Of a DNA stretch of 64,000 nucleotides, positions 1 through 9,383 are shown piece by piece. The position numbers were made by a program, and so were the translations under genes. Source of the DNA: Calothrix sp. NIES-2098 (GTDB lineage: Bacteria; Cyanobacteriota; Cyanobacteriia; Cyanobacteriales; Nostocaceae); the NCBI GenBank assembly GCA_002368175.1, contig AP018172.1:3036001-3100000 (forward strand). The letters run 5' to 3'. The notes under the pieces were generated by a model. It was given only the letters and a program-made list of their open reading frames with translations, was not told the origin of the DNA and searched no databases. How positions within the stretch are numbered: the stretch's first letter is position 1; each line of letters opens with the position of its first letter.

Positions 1-1036
1 TTACCAAAGGTTCTATATGACCGTTGATATCTCCTGCCCAATTACCCAAAGCGTTTTGCCAAAGTAACTTTTGTTCGCTAGCACTGGGTTTGTTAACATC
101 AAAGCGGAGTAGGGAAAGTCTTTGAGTCCGCAGGGGTTCGCGGGTGACAATAATTAGCAGTCCCCGCAGATGCTCAACAAAGCGGATGGCGCGGGTAGTT
201 TCGGTGCTGTCCAAATGCTGACAATCTAGGAGTAAGGCTTTGTTGTCCAGCATTGCTTCCCGTTCCCACAGGCGAATTAATGCTTCCCGTTCCACGATTG
301 TGGCTGGAATATCCGCCCCGCGCAGCATCCATAACTCAATACCCAATTGACTACAAGCTGTAGATGCAATAGTTTCTTTCCCCCCATCTTCATCGCCACA
401 CAGTTGAATCGCCGAGCCGGTGGCAATTCTTGGCTGCCAAAGTTTTACAATGCGGTCAGCGACGCTTTGATGCGATCGCGGTAATTCTCCCCCTGCTGCG
501 ACTGGTTCCACTAACCCCTGCAAGCGATCGTCGAGGTAAGACATTCCTGTGAGATAGTGCAGTATCCTCTCATCAATCTTTAAGGGACTGTAAGCCATGA
601 CATTCCCCGCGCCCACCTCCAGCAAACGCCAGTAACGCAAGGGTGATGCTGGTAGCAGGGCACTCCAGTGAGCTTCAGATAAAACTGCCATTGCTAAACT
701 AAAGGTGGCATGAGTGTCACCAGCATTTCCAAAGGCTTTCCCACATAACTGGGCAAATTCCCCACCTAGTTCTAAGCCAGCACATAACAGCAGTACATCC
801 CGTTCAAAATCGGTTAAGCCAAAGGCGGAACACACATTTTCTAAGGCTGAAGGCGCTTTTAATTGATTGGCAGCTGCTTGTAAATTATGTTGCAAAACTT
901 GACTTTTTTCTCGTGCTGTGTTTTCACCCTGCGATCGCTTAACGTAAGATTCCAAGCGATCGCACACAATTGCCAAAGCTGCCGTTAGGTAATTTTGGTT
1001 TGCTATCTGCCAATGTTGTACATCTGTGGTGTTCAT
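1..1036 (-). CDS. Contractile injection system AAA ATPase (Cis15/Afp15-like), N-terminal part
   Basis: The reading frame starts at ATG 1036 and runs off the left edge of the window, so only about 345 residues are visible. Its start overlaps the stop of the upstream DUF4255 gene by four bases (ATGA), indicating translational coupling. The visible part has an all-helical N-terminal region and then a P-loop-like segment around residues 215-225, read as GDEDGGKET, where the usual Ser/Thr after GK is Glu. Further on LLLDCQHLD resembles a Walker B strand. eCIS clusters carry a two-module AAA ATPase whose first module is often degenerate; the canonical module would lie beyond the window edge. The role in assembly or turnover of the injection machine is inferred from family and context. 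Confidence 0.8.
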   Translation of the reverse strand, partial: MNTTDVQHWQIANQNYLTAALAIVCDRLESYVKRSQGENTAREKSQVLQHNLQAAANQLKAPSALENVCSAFGLTDFERDVLLLCAGLELGGEFAQLCGKAFGNAGDTHATFSLAMAVLSEAHWSALLPASPLRYWRLLEVGAGNVMAYSPLKIDERILHYLTGMSYLDDRLQGLVEPVAAGGELPRSHQSVADRIVKLWQPRIATGSAIQLCGDEDGGKETIASTACSQLGIELWMLRGADIPATIVEREALIRLWEREAMLDNKALLLDCQHLDSTETTRAIRFVEHLRGLLIIVTREPLRTQRLSLLRFDVNKPSASEQKLLWQNALGNWAGDINGHIEPLV

Positions 1037-2322
1037 CCGATGATTACCTGGGGTGCAATGTATCCTGGGTTATTGGGGTCGGGATTCATCGCCAGCACGC
1101 TTTCTGCACCATCTACCTGTACTCGCACTAGATAGGTACTAGCTACTACCCGTTCTATAGAGAAGGTAATGGTATTGGTTGCATCTACTTGGGGGTCAGT
1201 AATACCATTTTGCAATGGCGCTGGAAAATTATAAGCGCGTGCTTTACCAGTGGGTTGAAATTCGTTCAGCAGCAGTACTACTCGCTGGTTTTTACCGACA
1301 CTGGGTGTAAAATTAATCGTAATTGATCCAGAGCAGCGAGTCACATTATTGGTAGTTGTACAAGTAATAGAGCCAATATCTACGCTAATTGTGGGACGCA
1401 ACACAAAGGCAGCTACGTTCGATTCGCTACCTCGATGCAGAACAGGCGGCGTACCGATTAACAGGGGATGGATTACTTGGATACCTTGAATTCCTGCCCG
1501 GAGTATATCGGTGTTGAGAGGGGGAGAAGTTAAAGGTAAGCTAATCTGGGTATCGCTGACTGATGTGGGTGTGATATCAGTTTCGCCAATTCGTACCTGG
1601 GTAATATCATTTTTGAGTTGTTTGCCAGTAATAATTAAGGTGCTACCAATAGTAATTGGCTGTTCTGCTCCTGTGGCTGTGCCCACACGTTCAATTACAG
1701 GGTGACGGAAAGGTATAACATAAGTATTGCGATCGCGTACAGGTAGTGCTGTTTGCGGTGCTTCTTCTCTTTCAATCAACACCACAGATCCTTGATAAGC
1801 AACCGAGAGAGCGTAAGGGGTTTGGAAAAAGACAGACCAAATTTTCGATAATTCTTCTAAATTAAGACCTATAGGGCTAAATTTAACTAATTCCACCTCT
1901 TCAGCTAAATTAGAGCCAGCAAGATAATTAAATGTAGTACTGCTAATAGTTTCACGAATCATTGAGCGTGTCAGCAAAGGTCGCGCATGGAGGATGCTGG
2001 CGGCGCTACCTAACAGGCGTTGCGGTTCCAACTGCGTTTCGTCACCATAAAAGCTGAGTAAATAGTGTAGATCCAAGGCTACTTGCGGGCGCTGGATGAG
2101 TGTACCATCAGCACGGCGAGTTGGGGTATCAACATTCCGTAAAGCTGCATTGGGGGTGACTTGATAAAGATAAAGATTGACTTTCGGGGCTGGCGTACCA
2201 CTCCCTAAACCGTCCGGTCGCAGAGTAGTGACTGTTGCGCCTGGTACATCTACACCCACAGATGACTGTAACAGTTGACTGAGTGTAGCAGTTACGGTGG
2301 CGATCGCTAAAAAATTGCTCAT
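1033..2322 (-). CDS. DUF4255 (Pvc16-type N-terminal) tail terminator protein of contractile injection system
   Basis: The 429-residue protein begins with the DUF4255/Pvc16_N domain (about residues 5-190): a helix, then the pattern PKVNLYLYQVTPNAALRN and the segment YLLSFYGDE are typical of this family. The C-terminal half (about 200-420) consists of beta-rich IPT/TIG-like and Ig-like segments. In Afp/PVC-type systems, gp16 caps the tube and sheath and sets the length of the particle. Its start overlaps the preceding repeat-protein gene by four bases, and its stop overlaps the AAA ATPase start by four bases, so the three are one translationally coupled block. Confidence 0.85.
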   Translation of the reverse strand: MSNFLAIATVTATLSQLLQSSVGVDVPGATVTTLRPDGLGSGTPAPKVNLYLYQVTPNAALRNVDTPTRRADGTLIQRPQVALDLHYLLSFYGDETQLEPQRLLGSAASILHARPLLTRSMIRETISSTTFNYLAGSNLAEEVELVKFSPIGLNLEELSKIWSVFFQTPYALSVAYQGSVVLIEREEAPQTALPVRDRNTYVIPFRHPVIERVGTATGAEQPITIGSTLIITGKQLKNDITQVRIGETDITPTSVSDTQISLPLTSPPLNTDILRAGIQGIQVIHPLLIGTPPVLHRGSESNVAAFVLRPTISVDIGSITCTTTNNVTRCSGSITINFTPSVGKNQRVVLLLNEFQPTGKARAYNFPAPLQNGITDPQVDATNTITFSIERVVASTYLVRVQVDGAESVLAMNPDPNNPGYIAPQVIIG

Positions 2323-4385
2323 CGCTGACTCCCGTTTCGCTGTTGCAAATAATTATCCAGAGATAAGGCAGGACTGCGGCGCACAGATTTTGTGCTTGGT
2401 GTAGGAGTGGGTGGATTAACGCCCCTTACCTCAATCCGCCCAATAGTGATGTTAATTGTCGGTGTTGGTGCAGGTGATGAAGCTACAGTTTGCCGACGTT
2501 CCGCTGATAGAGGTTGTTCTTTATACCCCGACTTCAATGCTGGAACTTTGGCAGCAACCGCAGAAATAGCGACTGTATCCACTATAGTGTTTTCTCCCCT
2601 GCCCCCTACTCCCTGCTCCCTTGCTTTTTCATTTATGGGTGAGATTGCTGTTTTATCTGTGCTGAATAAATCACTGTGCGATCGCGCGTTGCGTATTTGT
2701 GGAGTTATTTTATCTTCTCCAGCAAATGTAAAATCTATTTGTTGGCGGTTATTCATCCCTTGATTAGACAAAACCTGCGATCGCGCCCCCAAGAAACGTT
2801 GACTGAGCCTTCTGGTTATAGAATGCCTGGAATCACTTGCATATATAGATTGGCTGTTGGCTGTTGTTGTTTTGTCAACTTCAAAAGAGCTATCGGAAAC
2901 GGGTATCTGTGCTTGTGGAGAAATTGCTGGTGTCAATTGTGACTGAATCAAAGGGGAATTCTTAAGTCCTTCTCTCCGTTCTTCCTTCCCTGTTGGGAGT
3001 TCACTTTTTTGTTGAGGATTTGCCGAGGTTTCTATATTTACCTTATCAGCGTTCTTCTCAACTCCGTCAGTTGGTGTAGGTATGGATATTACTGACTCTA
3101 CAACTTTCCTGGTAGATAGGACATTCGCTGCAACATCTTGAATATTTGTAGATTGGCCGCTGGCTAACCCTGTTGTCGCCTCTATTACTGGCTGGATGCT
3201 CCCTGAGACTTGAGGGGTTTCCGTAAGCTTTGGTTGTTCGCTAGAACTAGTTGAAATTACGTTTTGTGTAGTAGATTTACTAATCTCAAGGGTATTATTT
3301 TCAACTTGTGAACCCATAAATCCAGGTACTTGTGGCTTTGTAGTGTTGTTTGTCTGTAAAGTCTGACTAGAATTAGGTGCAGGTGTTATGGGTGCAGGTT
3401 GAACGTCAGATGTAAAATTTACATTTTCCTCACCTATGGCTTTTGATTTCTGGATGAGTCTTTCGCTGGGTGATTTTGTTTGTAAAGTATTACTAGAATT
3501 AGGCGTAGGTATGACAGGTACAGGCTGAACATCAGATGTGAAATTTACATTTTCTCCACCTGGGGCTTCTGATTTCTGGATAGATATTTCCGCTGGCGAG
3601 TTGGGCCGTAAAGTATTACTAAAATTAGGCGTAGGTATGACAGGTACAGGGTGAACATCAGAAGGAAAATTTACATTTTCTCCACCTGTGGCTTCTGATT
3701 TTTGGATGGATATTTCCGCTGGCGAGTTGGGCTGTAAAGTATTACTAAAATTAGGCGTAGGTATGACAGGTACAGGGTGAACATCAGAAGGAAAATTTAC
3801 ATTTTCTCCACCTGTGGCTTCTGATTTTTGGATGGATATTTCCGCTAGCGAGTTGGGCTGTAAAGTATTACTAGAATTAGGTGTAGGTGTGACAGGTATA
3901 GGTTGAACAGCAGAGGTGAAATTTACATTTTCTCCACCTGTAGCGTCTGATTTTTGGATGGATATTTCCGCTGGCGAGTTGGGCTGTAAAGTATTACTAA
4001 AATTAGGCGTAGGTGTGACATTTACAGGCTGAAAATCAAATGTAAAATTTACACTTTCTCCACCTGTGGCTTCAGGCTGTTCAACTGGGGAAGAACTACC
4101 TAAAATCTGTGGGGTTTCTACTAGTGGAGGAGGTGTTGCTAATGGTAAAACATCAGCGCGACTGGGAAATAAGAGTGATTGAGGTGCATCAGCCAAGGGA
4201 GTAACCGTGGATAGGGTTTCTGCATCTGGACTGATTAGATTTGCCTGAGGAGGATCGACTGCTGAATTATCAGCCGAATCAATGGCGATCGCATCTGTTG
4301 GTGTAAACATAGAAGCAATCAGAGGTTGTACTGTGGGTTCTAACCCCAAAGTACGAGTGACCAATCTGGTGCAAAAGTTAGCCAT
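2319..4385 (-). CDS. Repeat-rich disordered protein of contractile injection cluster
   Basis: The 688-residue protein has a short conserved N terminus (VTRTLGLEPTVQPLIASMF) and a short conserved C terminus (ITIGRIEVRGVNPPTP, then LSLDNYLQQR). I recognise both as recurring in the proteins at this position of eCIS clusters. Between them lies about 600 residues of Ser/Thr/Pro/Asn-rich sequence predicted to be disordered. Residues 106-357 are six tandem copies of a 42-residue unit (ATGGENVNF...IPTPNFSNTLQPNS...). Units 3 and 4 are nearly identical at DNA level, which points to recent expansion. An STRR-like G-rich stretch (2593-2622) is read in frame near residue 595. The start overlaps the upstream gene by eight bases. 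Its exact role is unknown; a flexible linker or anchor between particle parts is inference. Confidence 0.7.
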   Translation of the reverse strand: MANFCTRLVTRTLGLEPTVQPLIASMFTPTDAIAIDSADNSAVDPPQANLISPDAETLSTVTPLADAPQSLLFPSRADVLPLATPPPLVETPQILGSSSPVEQPEATGGESVNFTFDFQPVNVTPTPNFSNTLQPNSPAEISIQKSDATGGENVNFTSAVQPIPVTPTPNSSNTLQPNSLAEISIQKSEATGGENVNFPSDVHPVPVIPTPNFSNTLQPNSPAEISIQKSEATGGENVNFPSDVHPVPVIPTPNFSNTLRPNSPAEISIQKSEAPGGENVNFTSDVQPVPVIPTPNSSNTLQTKSPSERLIQKSKAIGEENVNFTSDVQPAPITPAPNSSQTLQTNNTTKPQVPGFMGSQVENNTLEISKSTTQNVISTSSSEQPKLTETPQVSGSIQPVIEATTGLASGQSTNIQDVAANVLSTRKVVESVISIPTPTDGVEKNADKVNIETSANPQQKSELPTGKEERREGLKNSPLIQSQLTPAISPQAQIPVSDSSFEVDKTTTANSQSIYASDSRHSITRRLSQRFLGARSQVLSNQGMNNRQQIDFTFAGEDKITPQIRNARSHSDLFSTDKTAISPINEKAREQGVGGRGENTIVDTVAISAVAAKVPALKSGYKEQPLSAERRQTVASSPAPTPTINITIGRIEVRGVNPPTPTPSTKSVRRSPALSLDNYLQQRNGSQR
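3315..4070 (-). repeat. Six tandem 126-bp units inside the eCIS repeat protein gene
   Basis: Six in-frame units of 126 bases encode a 42-residue repeat. Units differ by substitutions but keep phase and length. The two central copies (about 3567-3818) are almost the same base for base, whereas the outer ones have diverged, the last most of all. This suggests that copy number changes by slippage or recombination. Confidence 0.85.
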
Positions 4386-5118
4386 CGGTTACTAAGTCTA
4401 AATAAAGCTGTCGCCGGAATGCACTCATGGATAAGATATCTGCTTCCCGCCAACCATAAAATCTGGCGAGCAGATGTACTTCCCGTAATAAGCGCTTGGC
4501 TTGGGCAGTAATTTCCGTCCAGAAGAAAGAAAGAATGTCAAATAAAGACTGCCATTCATGCCCACAGGCAGAGCAGTTGAGGTTGAGCAGTATTTCTGCC
4601 TGGGGATCGGCTTCTGCCATTTGCTCTGCCAGTTGATTAATCACTTCTGGTGATAAGCGATCGCAACTTACGGGAGTACCGTTATGGTTAGCTTGCAGTA
4701 AACAACGTTGCAAGAGCAGTGAGTCTGCTGCCGCTACATCCTGACAATCGGCGATCGCAGCCAAATCCAAACTATTTGGCAAACGAAACTGTAACTCCCA
4801 TGCTTCTAACTTGAGTGTATGGTTATGCACAACTGTTTTCGATGGCTCACTGATGCGGATATCTGACACATTCAAATCAAATTCCAGCCTTTCTCCGCAT
4901 TTTGGGCATTCAGTAAAACCATTAAGTCTAGGCCCTAAAGAAATTTCTCTCAGGGTTAACAGATATGCATCCCGTTGTCCAATTGTCAGAGATGCGAGTT
5001 CGTCTGTTGTCTTTTCCGGACAGGCAAAGGCAAGCAAAGTCAGCGCTCTATCTATGGGGTGCTGACTTTGCCCAATTTCCCAAATCCGCAGGATGTAATC
5101 GGCAGATAAAGGACGCAT
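4378..5118 (-). CDS. T4 gp28-like baseplate hub protein with zinc-ribbon cysteine pairs
   Basis: The 246-residue protein matches the phage baseplate family found next to tube and sheath genes in eCIS clusters. It carries two Cys pairs, CPKC at residues 71-74 and CSAC at 182-185, each followed by an aromatic-rich strand. Together they look like a four-Cys zinc site closing a beta domain (about 70-195). The N terminus is helical (RALTLLAFACPE) and the C terminus holds ARFYGWREADILSMS, typical of the family. It lies 13 bases after the tube gene and overlaps the next gene by eight bases. A role in hub/baseplate assembly is inferred from the family. Confidence 0.75.
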   Translation of the reverse strand: MRPLSADYILRIWEIGQSQHPIDRALTLLAFACPEKTTDELASLTIGQRDAYLLTLREISLGPRLNGFTECPKCGERLEFDLNVSDIRISEPSKTVVHNHTLKLEAWELQFRLPNSLDLAAIADCQDVAAADSLLLQRCLLQANHNGTPVSCDRLSPEVINQLAEQMAEADPQAEILLNLNCSACGHEWQSLFDILSFFWTEITAQAKRLLREVHLLARFYGWREADILSMSAFRRQLYLDLVTDG

Positions 5119-5131
5119 GGCTTAAGGGTAA

Positions 5132-5671
5132 TTAACTAGGCTCAAGGAAGCTTGGCTCGGTTGGTTCACTAATATCGTAATCACGTTCCCAACCCTCATT
5201 TTCGAGTTTAATCTGCTGAATTGCTATGGTGTTAGCAGCATTAGCATCTAGTTCTGGTAGAGCTTGAAATTCTGACACCCAGCAACGAAATACTTTGTAA
5301 CGGATGGCAGGTTGCCCTGCTTCATTCATCAATTCGATGATGATATCCTTACGAAAATCTTTGAGAGAAACTTCTTGACCCAAACCAGAACCGTAGTTCC
5401 AAACCTTATTAGCCCATTGTTCAAATTCTTTGTCGTGGGTAACTCCCCTCTCCAACATTATGGGTTCGTACTTGGTTTGTCCTGGTGAATGGCGTTGCGT
5501 GCTGGGGTCTCCACCCTCACGATGTGTTACTACTTCCGTAGTTCTTTTGAGTGCGCCAACTTTGCTAATTCCTGCGACTGGAGCTGTTTTACCAACCCAA
5601 TAAACGCGAAATTTGAAGGTCTTGTAGGGATCGTAACGGTAAGTATTAACCGTAAATTGAGGTGCGGGCAT
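5132..5671 (-). CDS. Contractile injection system inner tube protein (T4 gp19-like)
   Basis: The 179-residue protein belongs to the gp19/Afp1 tube family. The visible marks are FKFRVYWVGKTAPVAGISKV near the start, then the strand with KRTTEVVTHREGG and the PIMLERGVTHD segment, followed by WVSEFQALPELDANAAN close to the end. Tube subunits stack as hexamers to form the conduit that the sheath drives outward. The acidic/proline tail after residue 165 makes it somewhat longer than usual 145-155-residue tubes. It is the second gene of the minus-strand operon, 99 bases behind the sheath. The start at 5671 is preceded by AAGGAGAT on the minus strand, a strong ribosome binding site. Confidence 0.92.
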   Translation of the reverse strand: MPAPQFTVNTYRYDPYKTFKFRVYWVGKTAPVAGISKVGALKRTTEVVTHREGGDPSTQRHSPGQTKYEPIMLERGVTHDKEFEQWANKVWNYGSGLGQEVSLKDFRKDIIIELMNEAGQPAIRYKVFRCWVSEFQALPELDANAANTIAIQQIKLENEGWERDYDISEPTEPSFLEPS

Positions 5672-5770
5672 TCTTTAAATCTCCTTCTACCATTTGGGAT
5701 GTTGGGGGAATTACTTTCTGAGTCTGGGTGGGTGTGAATCCATCTGTCGCCATCATTTTTCAAATTGGTA

Positions 5771-7687
5771 TTAGGTGGCAATTTGTCCGGCCATTTGTTG
5801 GAATTTCAAAATCACGAATTCGGCTGGCTTCAGCGGTGCAAAACCAATAACGATGTTGACGATGCCTAAATTGATGTCATTCTGGGTTGTAGTTTCACTG
5901 TCGCACTTCACAAAATAGGCTTCTTTGGGCGATTTCCCTTGAAATGCTCCCTGGCGAAATAGGTTATTCATAAACGCACCAATATTTAGCCGGATTTGCG
6001 CCCACAGCGGCTCGTCGTTGGGTTCAAACACTACCCACTGAGTACCGCGATAGAGGCTTTCTTCTAAGAACAAAGTCAACCTTCTGACAGGAATATATTT
6101 CCATTCAGAGGCATCTTGATCGGCTCCTTGACGAGTCCGCGCTCCCCAAACTATTGTTCCATAGGCAGGAAAGGTGCGTAGACAATTAATTCCCAAAGGA
6201 TTGAGAACTCCATTTTCGGAATCTGTTAGGGTATAGGTTAGCCCCTGAGCGCCACGGACAACAGCCTCAATCCCTGCTGGTGCTTTCCATACACCGCGAT
6301 CGCTATCGGTGCGCGAAAAAATGCCTGCGATCGCTCCTGAAACCGGAAAATCCCGCAGACGGAAATCTTTTTTGGGATCGGCTGCCAAAATTCGGGGAAA
6401 AAAGATAGCCGCATTTTTATCTTTACTAGCACCTACAGCCCAATCGCCAATCTCAGTAAAAGTCTTTGAGGGTGGGGGATCGATAATATAAAATGCCCGC
6501 CGATCTCCACAGAATTTGATCGCTTCCTGAATCACGGCTTTACCAGCTGCGTCACTTAGCTTGGTGGTTTCGGGAATAACTAACAGGTTGAACAAATCCA
6601 CATTTCGCAATGCATATATCCCGGTTTTGGCATCAAATCCACCAAGAATATCATTGGCACTTTGGGGTGGACTACCATCTCCACCACCAGTCAATCTTGC
6701 ATTTTCTACAGCTAATGGCCGACGTATTCTCGCAGCTTGGAATTCTTGTCCACCATTATCAATTCCTAGTTTCAAAGCTGGGGAGGCATCATTATCTGGG
6801 GCGATCGTCACCTGTACAGCGGAAATTTCGGCATTTGTGGACTTAGAAGTCAGTTTAATTAAATTTCCTTGATTGGAAACTTCTAGACGAGAGGTTAAGT
6901 TAGCTGCGGTAATAGCATTATTGATAGCTGTCACTAACTGACTGATATTGGTTGGTGGGAAGGATGACTGAGTATCCAAGATCAGCGTAAAGGCATCTTC
7001 TCCATCAATTACGCCAGATATTTTGATTTGTTTATCAGTTAATGTGGGGAAGGTAGACAAATCACCGCTAAGAGTATAACCTTGCTCGCTAGCACCATTA
7101 AATAATCCAGGGGCAACTTCTAGCCGAACTAGCTTAGAACCGCTATTTACAACATCTGGTGCGTATTTAGCAGACTTGCTATTCATACTCAGGTTGAGAA
7201 ACTTTTCAGTTTCTACAGGAACAAGGTTAGGACTGTTACCTTGTTGTACCTGACGAGTGACTGTGAGGTTAAAGGTACTTGTCAAAGTCAGAGGAGAACT
7301 ACCGTAATCTACTGTTACAAATAAGTCTTCACCCCATTTCCCCGCATTAGCAGCTTTTACTGTCAACGCATTCTCATTGTCATTAGATCCATATTTGAGT
7401 ATTGTACTGGCTTCACTTGCACCCTGAGCTACACGCACTACATAAGCATCACTACCACCATTCAAAAAGAATTGCTGTATTGAGTAGCTAATTTCGCTAT
7501 TTGGGTGTAAGCCACCGAATTCACGTTCAAAATCACCAAAATTGAAAATGCGTACAGCCTTATTTAAGGTACCTCGTGGTGTGTAGCCGACAAATGCAGT
7601 AATCGAAGTTGCTACACCAGTAATTGTACGTACACCACTGGGAAGCTCTTCTATGTAAACACCTGGATAGGTGGGTGTAACAGGCAT
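5771..7687 (-). CDS. Contractile tail sheath protein
   Basis: The 638-residue sheath is the first visible gene of the eCIS operon. The N terminus (TYPGVYIEELPSGVRTITGV) and the C-terminal domain (PVRRLTLFLEESLYRG, then WVVFEPNDEPLW and IVIGFAPLKPAEFVI) are diagnostic for phage/eCIS sheath proteins. A large variable insertion of roughly 250 residues lies between them (about 110-370), as in the longer Afp-type sheaths. Sheath hexamers surround the tube and contract to fire it. Only one sheath gene is visible. The start 7687 is preceded by GGAATT on the minus strand. Confidence 0.93.
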   Translation of the reverse strand: MPVTPTYPGVYIEELPSGVRTITGVATSITAFVGYTPRGTLNKAVRIFNFGDFEREFGGLHPNSEISYSIQQFFLNGGSDAYVVRVAQGASEASTILKYGSNDNENALTVKAANAGKWGEDLFVTVDYGSSPLTLTSTFNLTVTRQVQQGNSPNLVPVETEKFLNLSMNSKSAKYAPDVVNSGSKLVRLEVAPGLFNGASEQGYTLSGDLSTFPTLTDKQIKISGVIDGEDAFTLILDTQSSFPPTNISQLVTAINNAITAANLTSRLEVSNQGNLIKLTSKSTNAEISAVQVTIAPDNDASPALKLGIDNGGQEFQAARIRRPLAVENARLTGGGDGSPPQSANDILGGFDAKTGIYALRNVDLFNLLVIPETTKLSDAAGKAVIQEAIKFCGDRRAFYIIDPPPSKTFTEIGDWAVGASKDKNAAIFFPRILAADPKKDFRLRDFPVSGAIAGIFSRTDSDRGVWKAPAGIEAVVRGAQGLTYTLTDSENGVLNPLGINCLRTFPAYGTIVWGARTRQGADQDASEWKYIPVRRLTLFLEESLYRGTQWVVFEPNDEPLWAQIRLNIGAFMNNLFRQGAFQGKSPKEAYFVKCDSETTTQNDINLGIVNIVIGFAPLKPAEFVILKFQQMAGQIAT

Positions 7688-8516
7688 AATTAATTCCTTT
7701 GATCGGTGATAGTAAGTTTAAGTTCACAAGCAATCGTTAGCTGTTGCAGTTCAAGCACTATCGCACTTACAGCCTTTTGCTGGAGAGAGTTCTTTCATAT
7801 CGATCAATGCATGGTTAGAGTTTATTTTTGGGTCACAACCTCACTAGCAAGCTATTTTCACCATTTAGACGCAATGGGATAGATGTAGCATTCCAAAATC
7901 AGTTGTGCAAATCTCTCCTTTCTCTTCCTGCGTGTACTCTGACAGAACACTTTTAGCGGATATAGAGATACATAGATAGGTCTTGAGTATGTCAGTTAAA
8001 GACTTCACGAAGTTGTTAAGTCTCGATCTCTATGTATGGTTGAACTACCGAGCTTTGACAGGCACCAAAATAAATGTAGTAATAGTTACCCAAACTTTTT
8101 GGTAAAAGCTGAGGTGTAACCGGAGTCAGCTATGAAAATATGACACTAAATAATAAAAGCAGGTTTCACCAGAAAATAGACAATTTTGTAAAAAAACAAC
8201 AAACTTCGGTTAAATATTATGTAGTCATATTCACTATGCATTATACAGGTCAGTGAGAATATGGATGGTATTTTTTATGCATTACAATATTTAAGCTCAT
8301 CCCACCCCTTGAAGAGTGGGCTTTCCCGTCGGCTTTCTGTTGGAAGTCCTAAAATCCTCAATCTCTTAACTGGCAAATCAGCGATCGCACTAAATCTACA
8401 GATATATTAATCAAGGGCAAAGCTGAAGCCTCAAACTTCACCTCACCCAAAACGACGATCGAAAGTTAATAAAATTTGAATTCTGTAATCTTAAGTTAAA
8501 TTTTAGATTATTTTAA
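7688..8516. other. Long intergenic region upstream of the eCIS operon
   Basis: This stretch of 829 bases has no convincing gene. It must hold the promoter of the minus-strand eCIS operon near its left end. I see no clear coding remnant; a small hairpin is described separately. Confidence 0.5.
8301..8320. repeat. Short hairpin resembling an IS200/IS605 end
   Basis: CCCAC and GTGGG arms surround a small loop, followed by CTTTCCCGTCGGCTTTC. Hairpins with this following sequence are common at the ends of cyanobacterial IS200/IS605-type elements. No transposase gene lies beside it, so it would be a solo remnant; the assignment is tentative. Confidence 0.25.
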
Positions 8517-8864
8517 TTATTCTGATTGTGTGGATATCCATAACAGTTCTAGCCAAAATTGGGGATCGGTCTGCTTCAGGTTTGATAGAGGATCGCACGC
8601 TATGTGTGTGGCATTTAAACAAATAACTTCAACCAATCCCACAAATGTTGCAACTTCTCTAAGAATATTTTTTTCGGCAGCTACAGCCGCGATCAATCTA
8701 TCTGGGCAATAAATGCCAATGTATGGTAAGTGGGGAACCCGCGCGCGTGTTGAGTAAGGATTAATCACTTTTACATAACAATGGCGCAGCAATTTCCATA
8801 CTTGTGGGTGAGATTGCTCAACAATTGCTGTAAACTGCTGGGCTAAGTTTTCCTCAACGATCAT
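8517..8864 (-). CDS. Hypothetical protein, 115 residues
   Basis: I do not recognise the family. The protein is soluble, has no signal peptide or membrane segment, and looks alpha/beta: a helix (LAQQFTAIVEQSHPQVWKLL) followed by strands around PHLPYIGIYCPDRL and a Trp-rich C terminus. GAGAGAAG sits just before the ATG at 8864, a plausible ribosome binding site. It stands alone between two long intergenic stretches. Confidence 0.55.
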   Translation of the reverse strand: MIVEENLAQQFTAIVEQSHPQVWKLLRHCYVKVINPYSTRARVPHLPYIGIYCPDRLIAAVAAEKNILREVATFVGLVEVICLNATHIACDPLSNLKQTDPQFWLELLWISTQSE

Positions 8865-9383
8865 GCTTCTCTCACTGATTTTTATGTCAAAACCTGTAAT
8901 TTTCTCTCATTTTTGTACAGTTTTGTAAATACCTGTACAAAAAGAGTGGTGGAGAAACTTTTTACTGATACTGCTTGTCTAACTCTCATCAAAGACCAAG
9001 TTATTTACCAACTTAGTTGGTAAATAGTTGTGTAAGTCAGGATTTCGATGGATGGCAATTTTGGTTGTGTGGTTGGGGGAATAAGTCTGCGCTATTGATG
9101 TCTGCATTGCGAATATAGCGATCGCATCAGATAAAAATTTACTAGTTAATAGTAATTCAAATAATGTTTGCGATACATAAATGATTCTTAGCTACAGGAT
9201 TTTCATTAATTTGTAAACCTGAATACAGTTATAAAATCCAAGCAATTTATTATTTTTTAAACTTAATTTATCAGAATTGTTAGTTCAATTTTAGAGTAGC
9301 GATCGTAAAAATAGCTAATTATGAACTGAGTAATGAAAATAATTAATATATAAATATATAATCGTCTAAATTCAGGATATCCC
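8865..9383. other. Intergenic region, no gene seen
   Basis: These 519 AT-rich bases separate two divergent genes. I see HIP1-like sites (9118, 9299) but no coding remnant, RNA gene or clear repeat. Confidence 0.4.

Noticed and set aside
5530..5781. Open frame of 83 residues between sheath and tube genes
   Set aside because: It overlaps the tube gene in another frame and reads the intergenic region; no family match.
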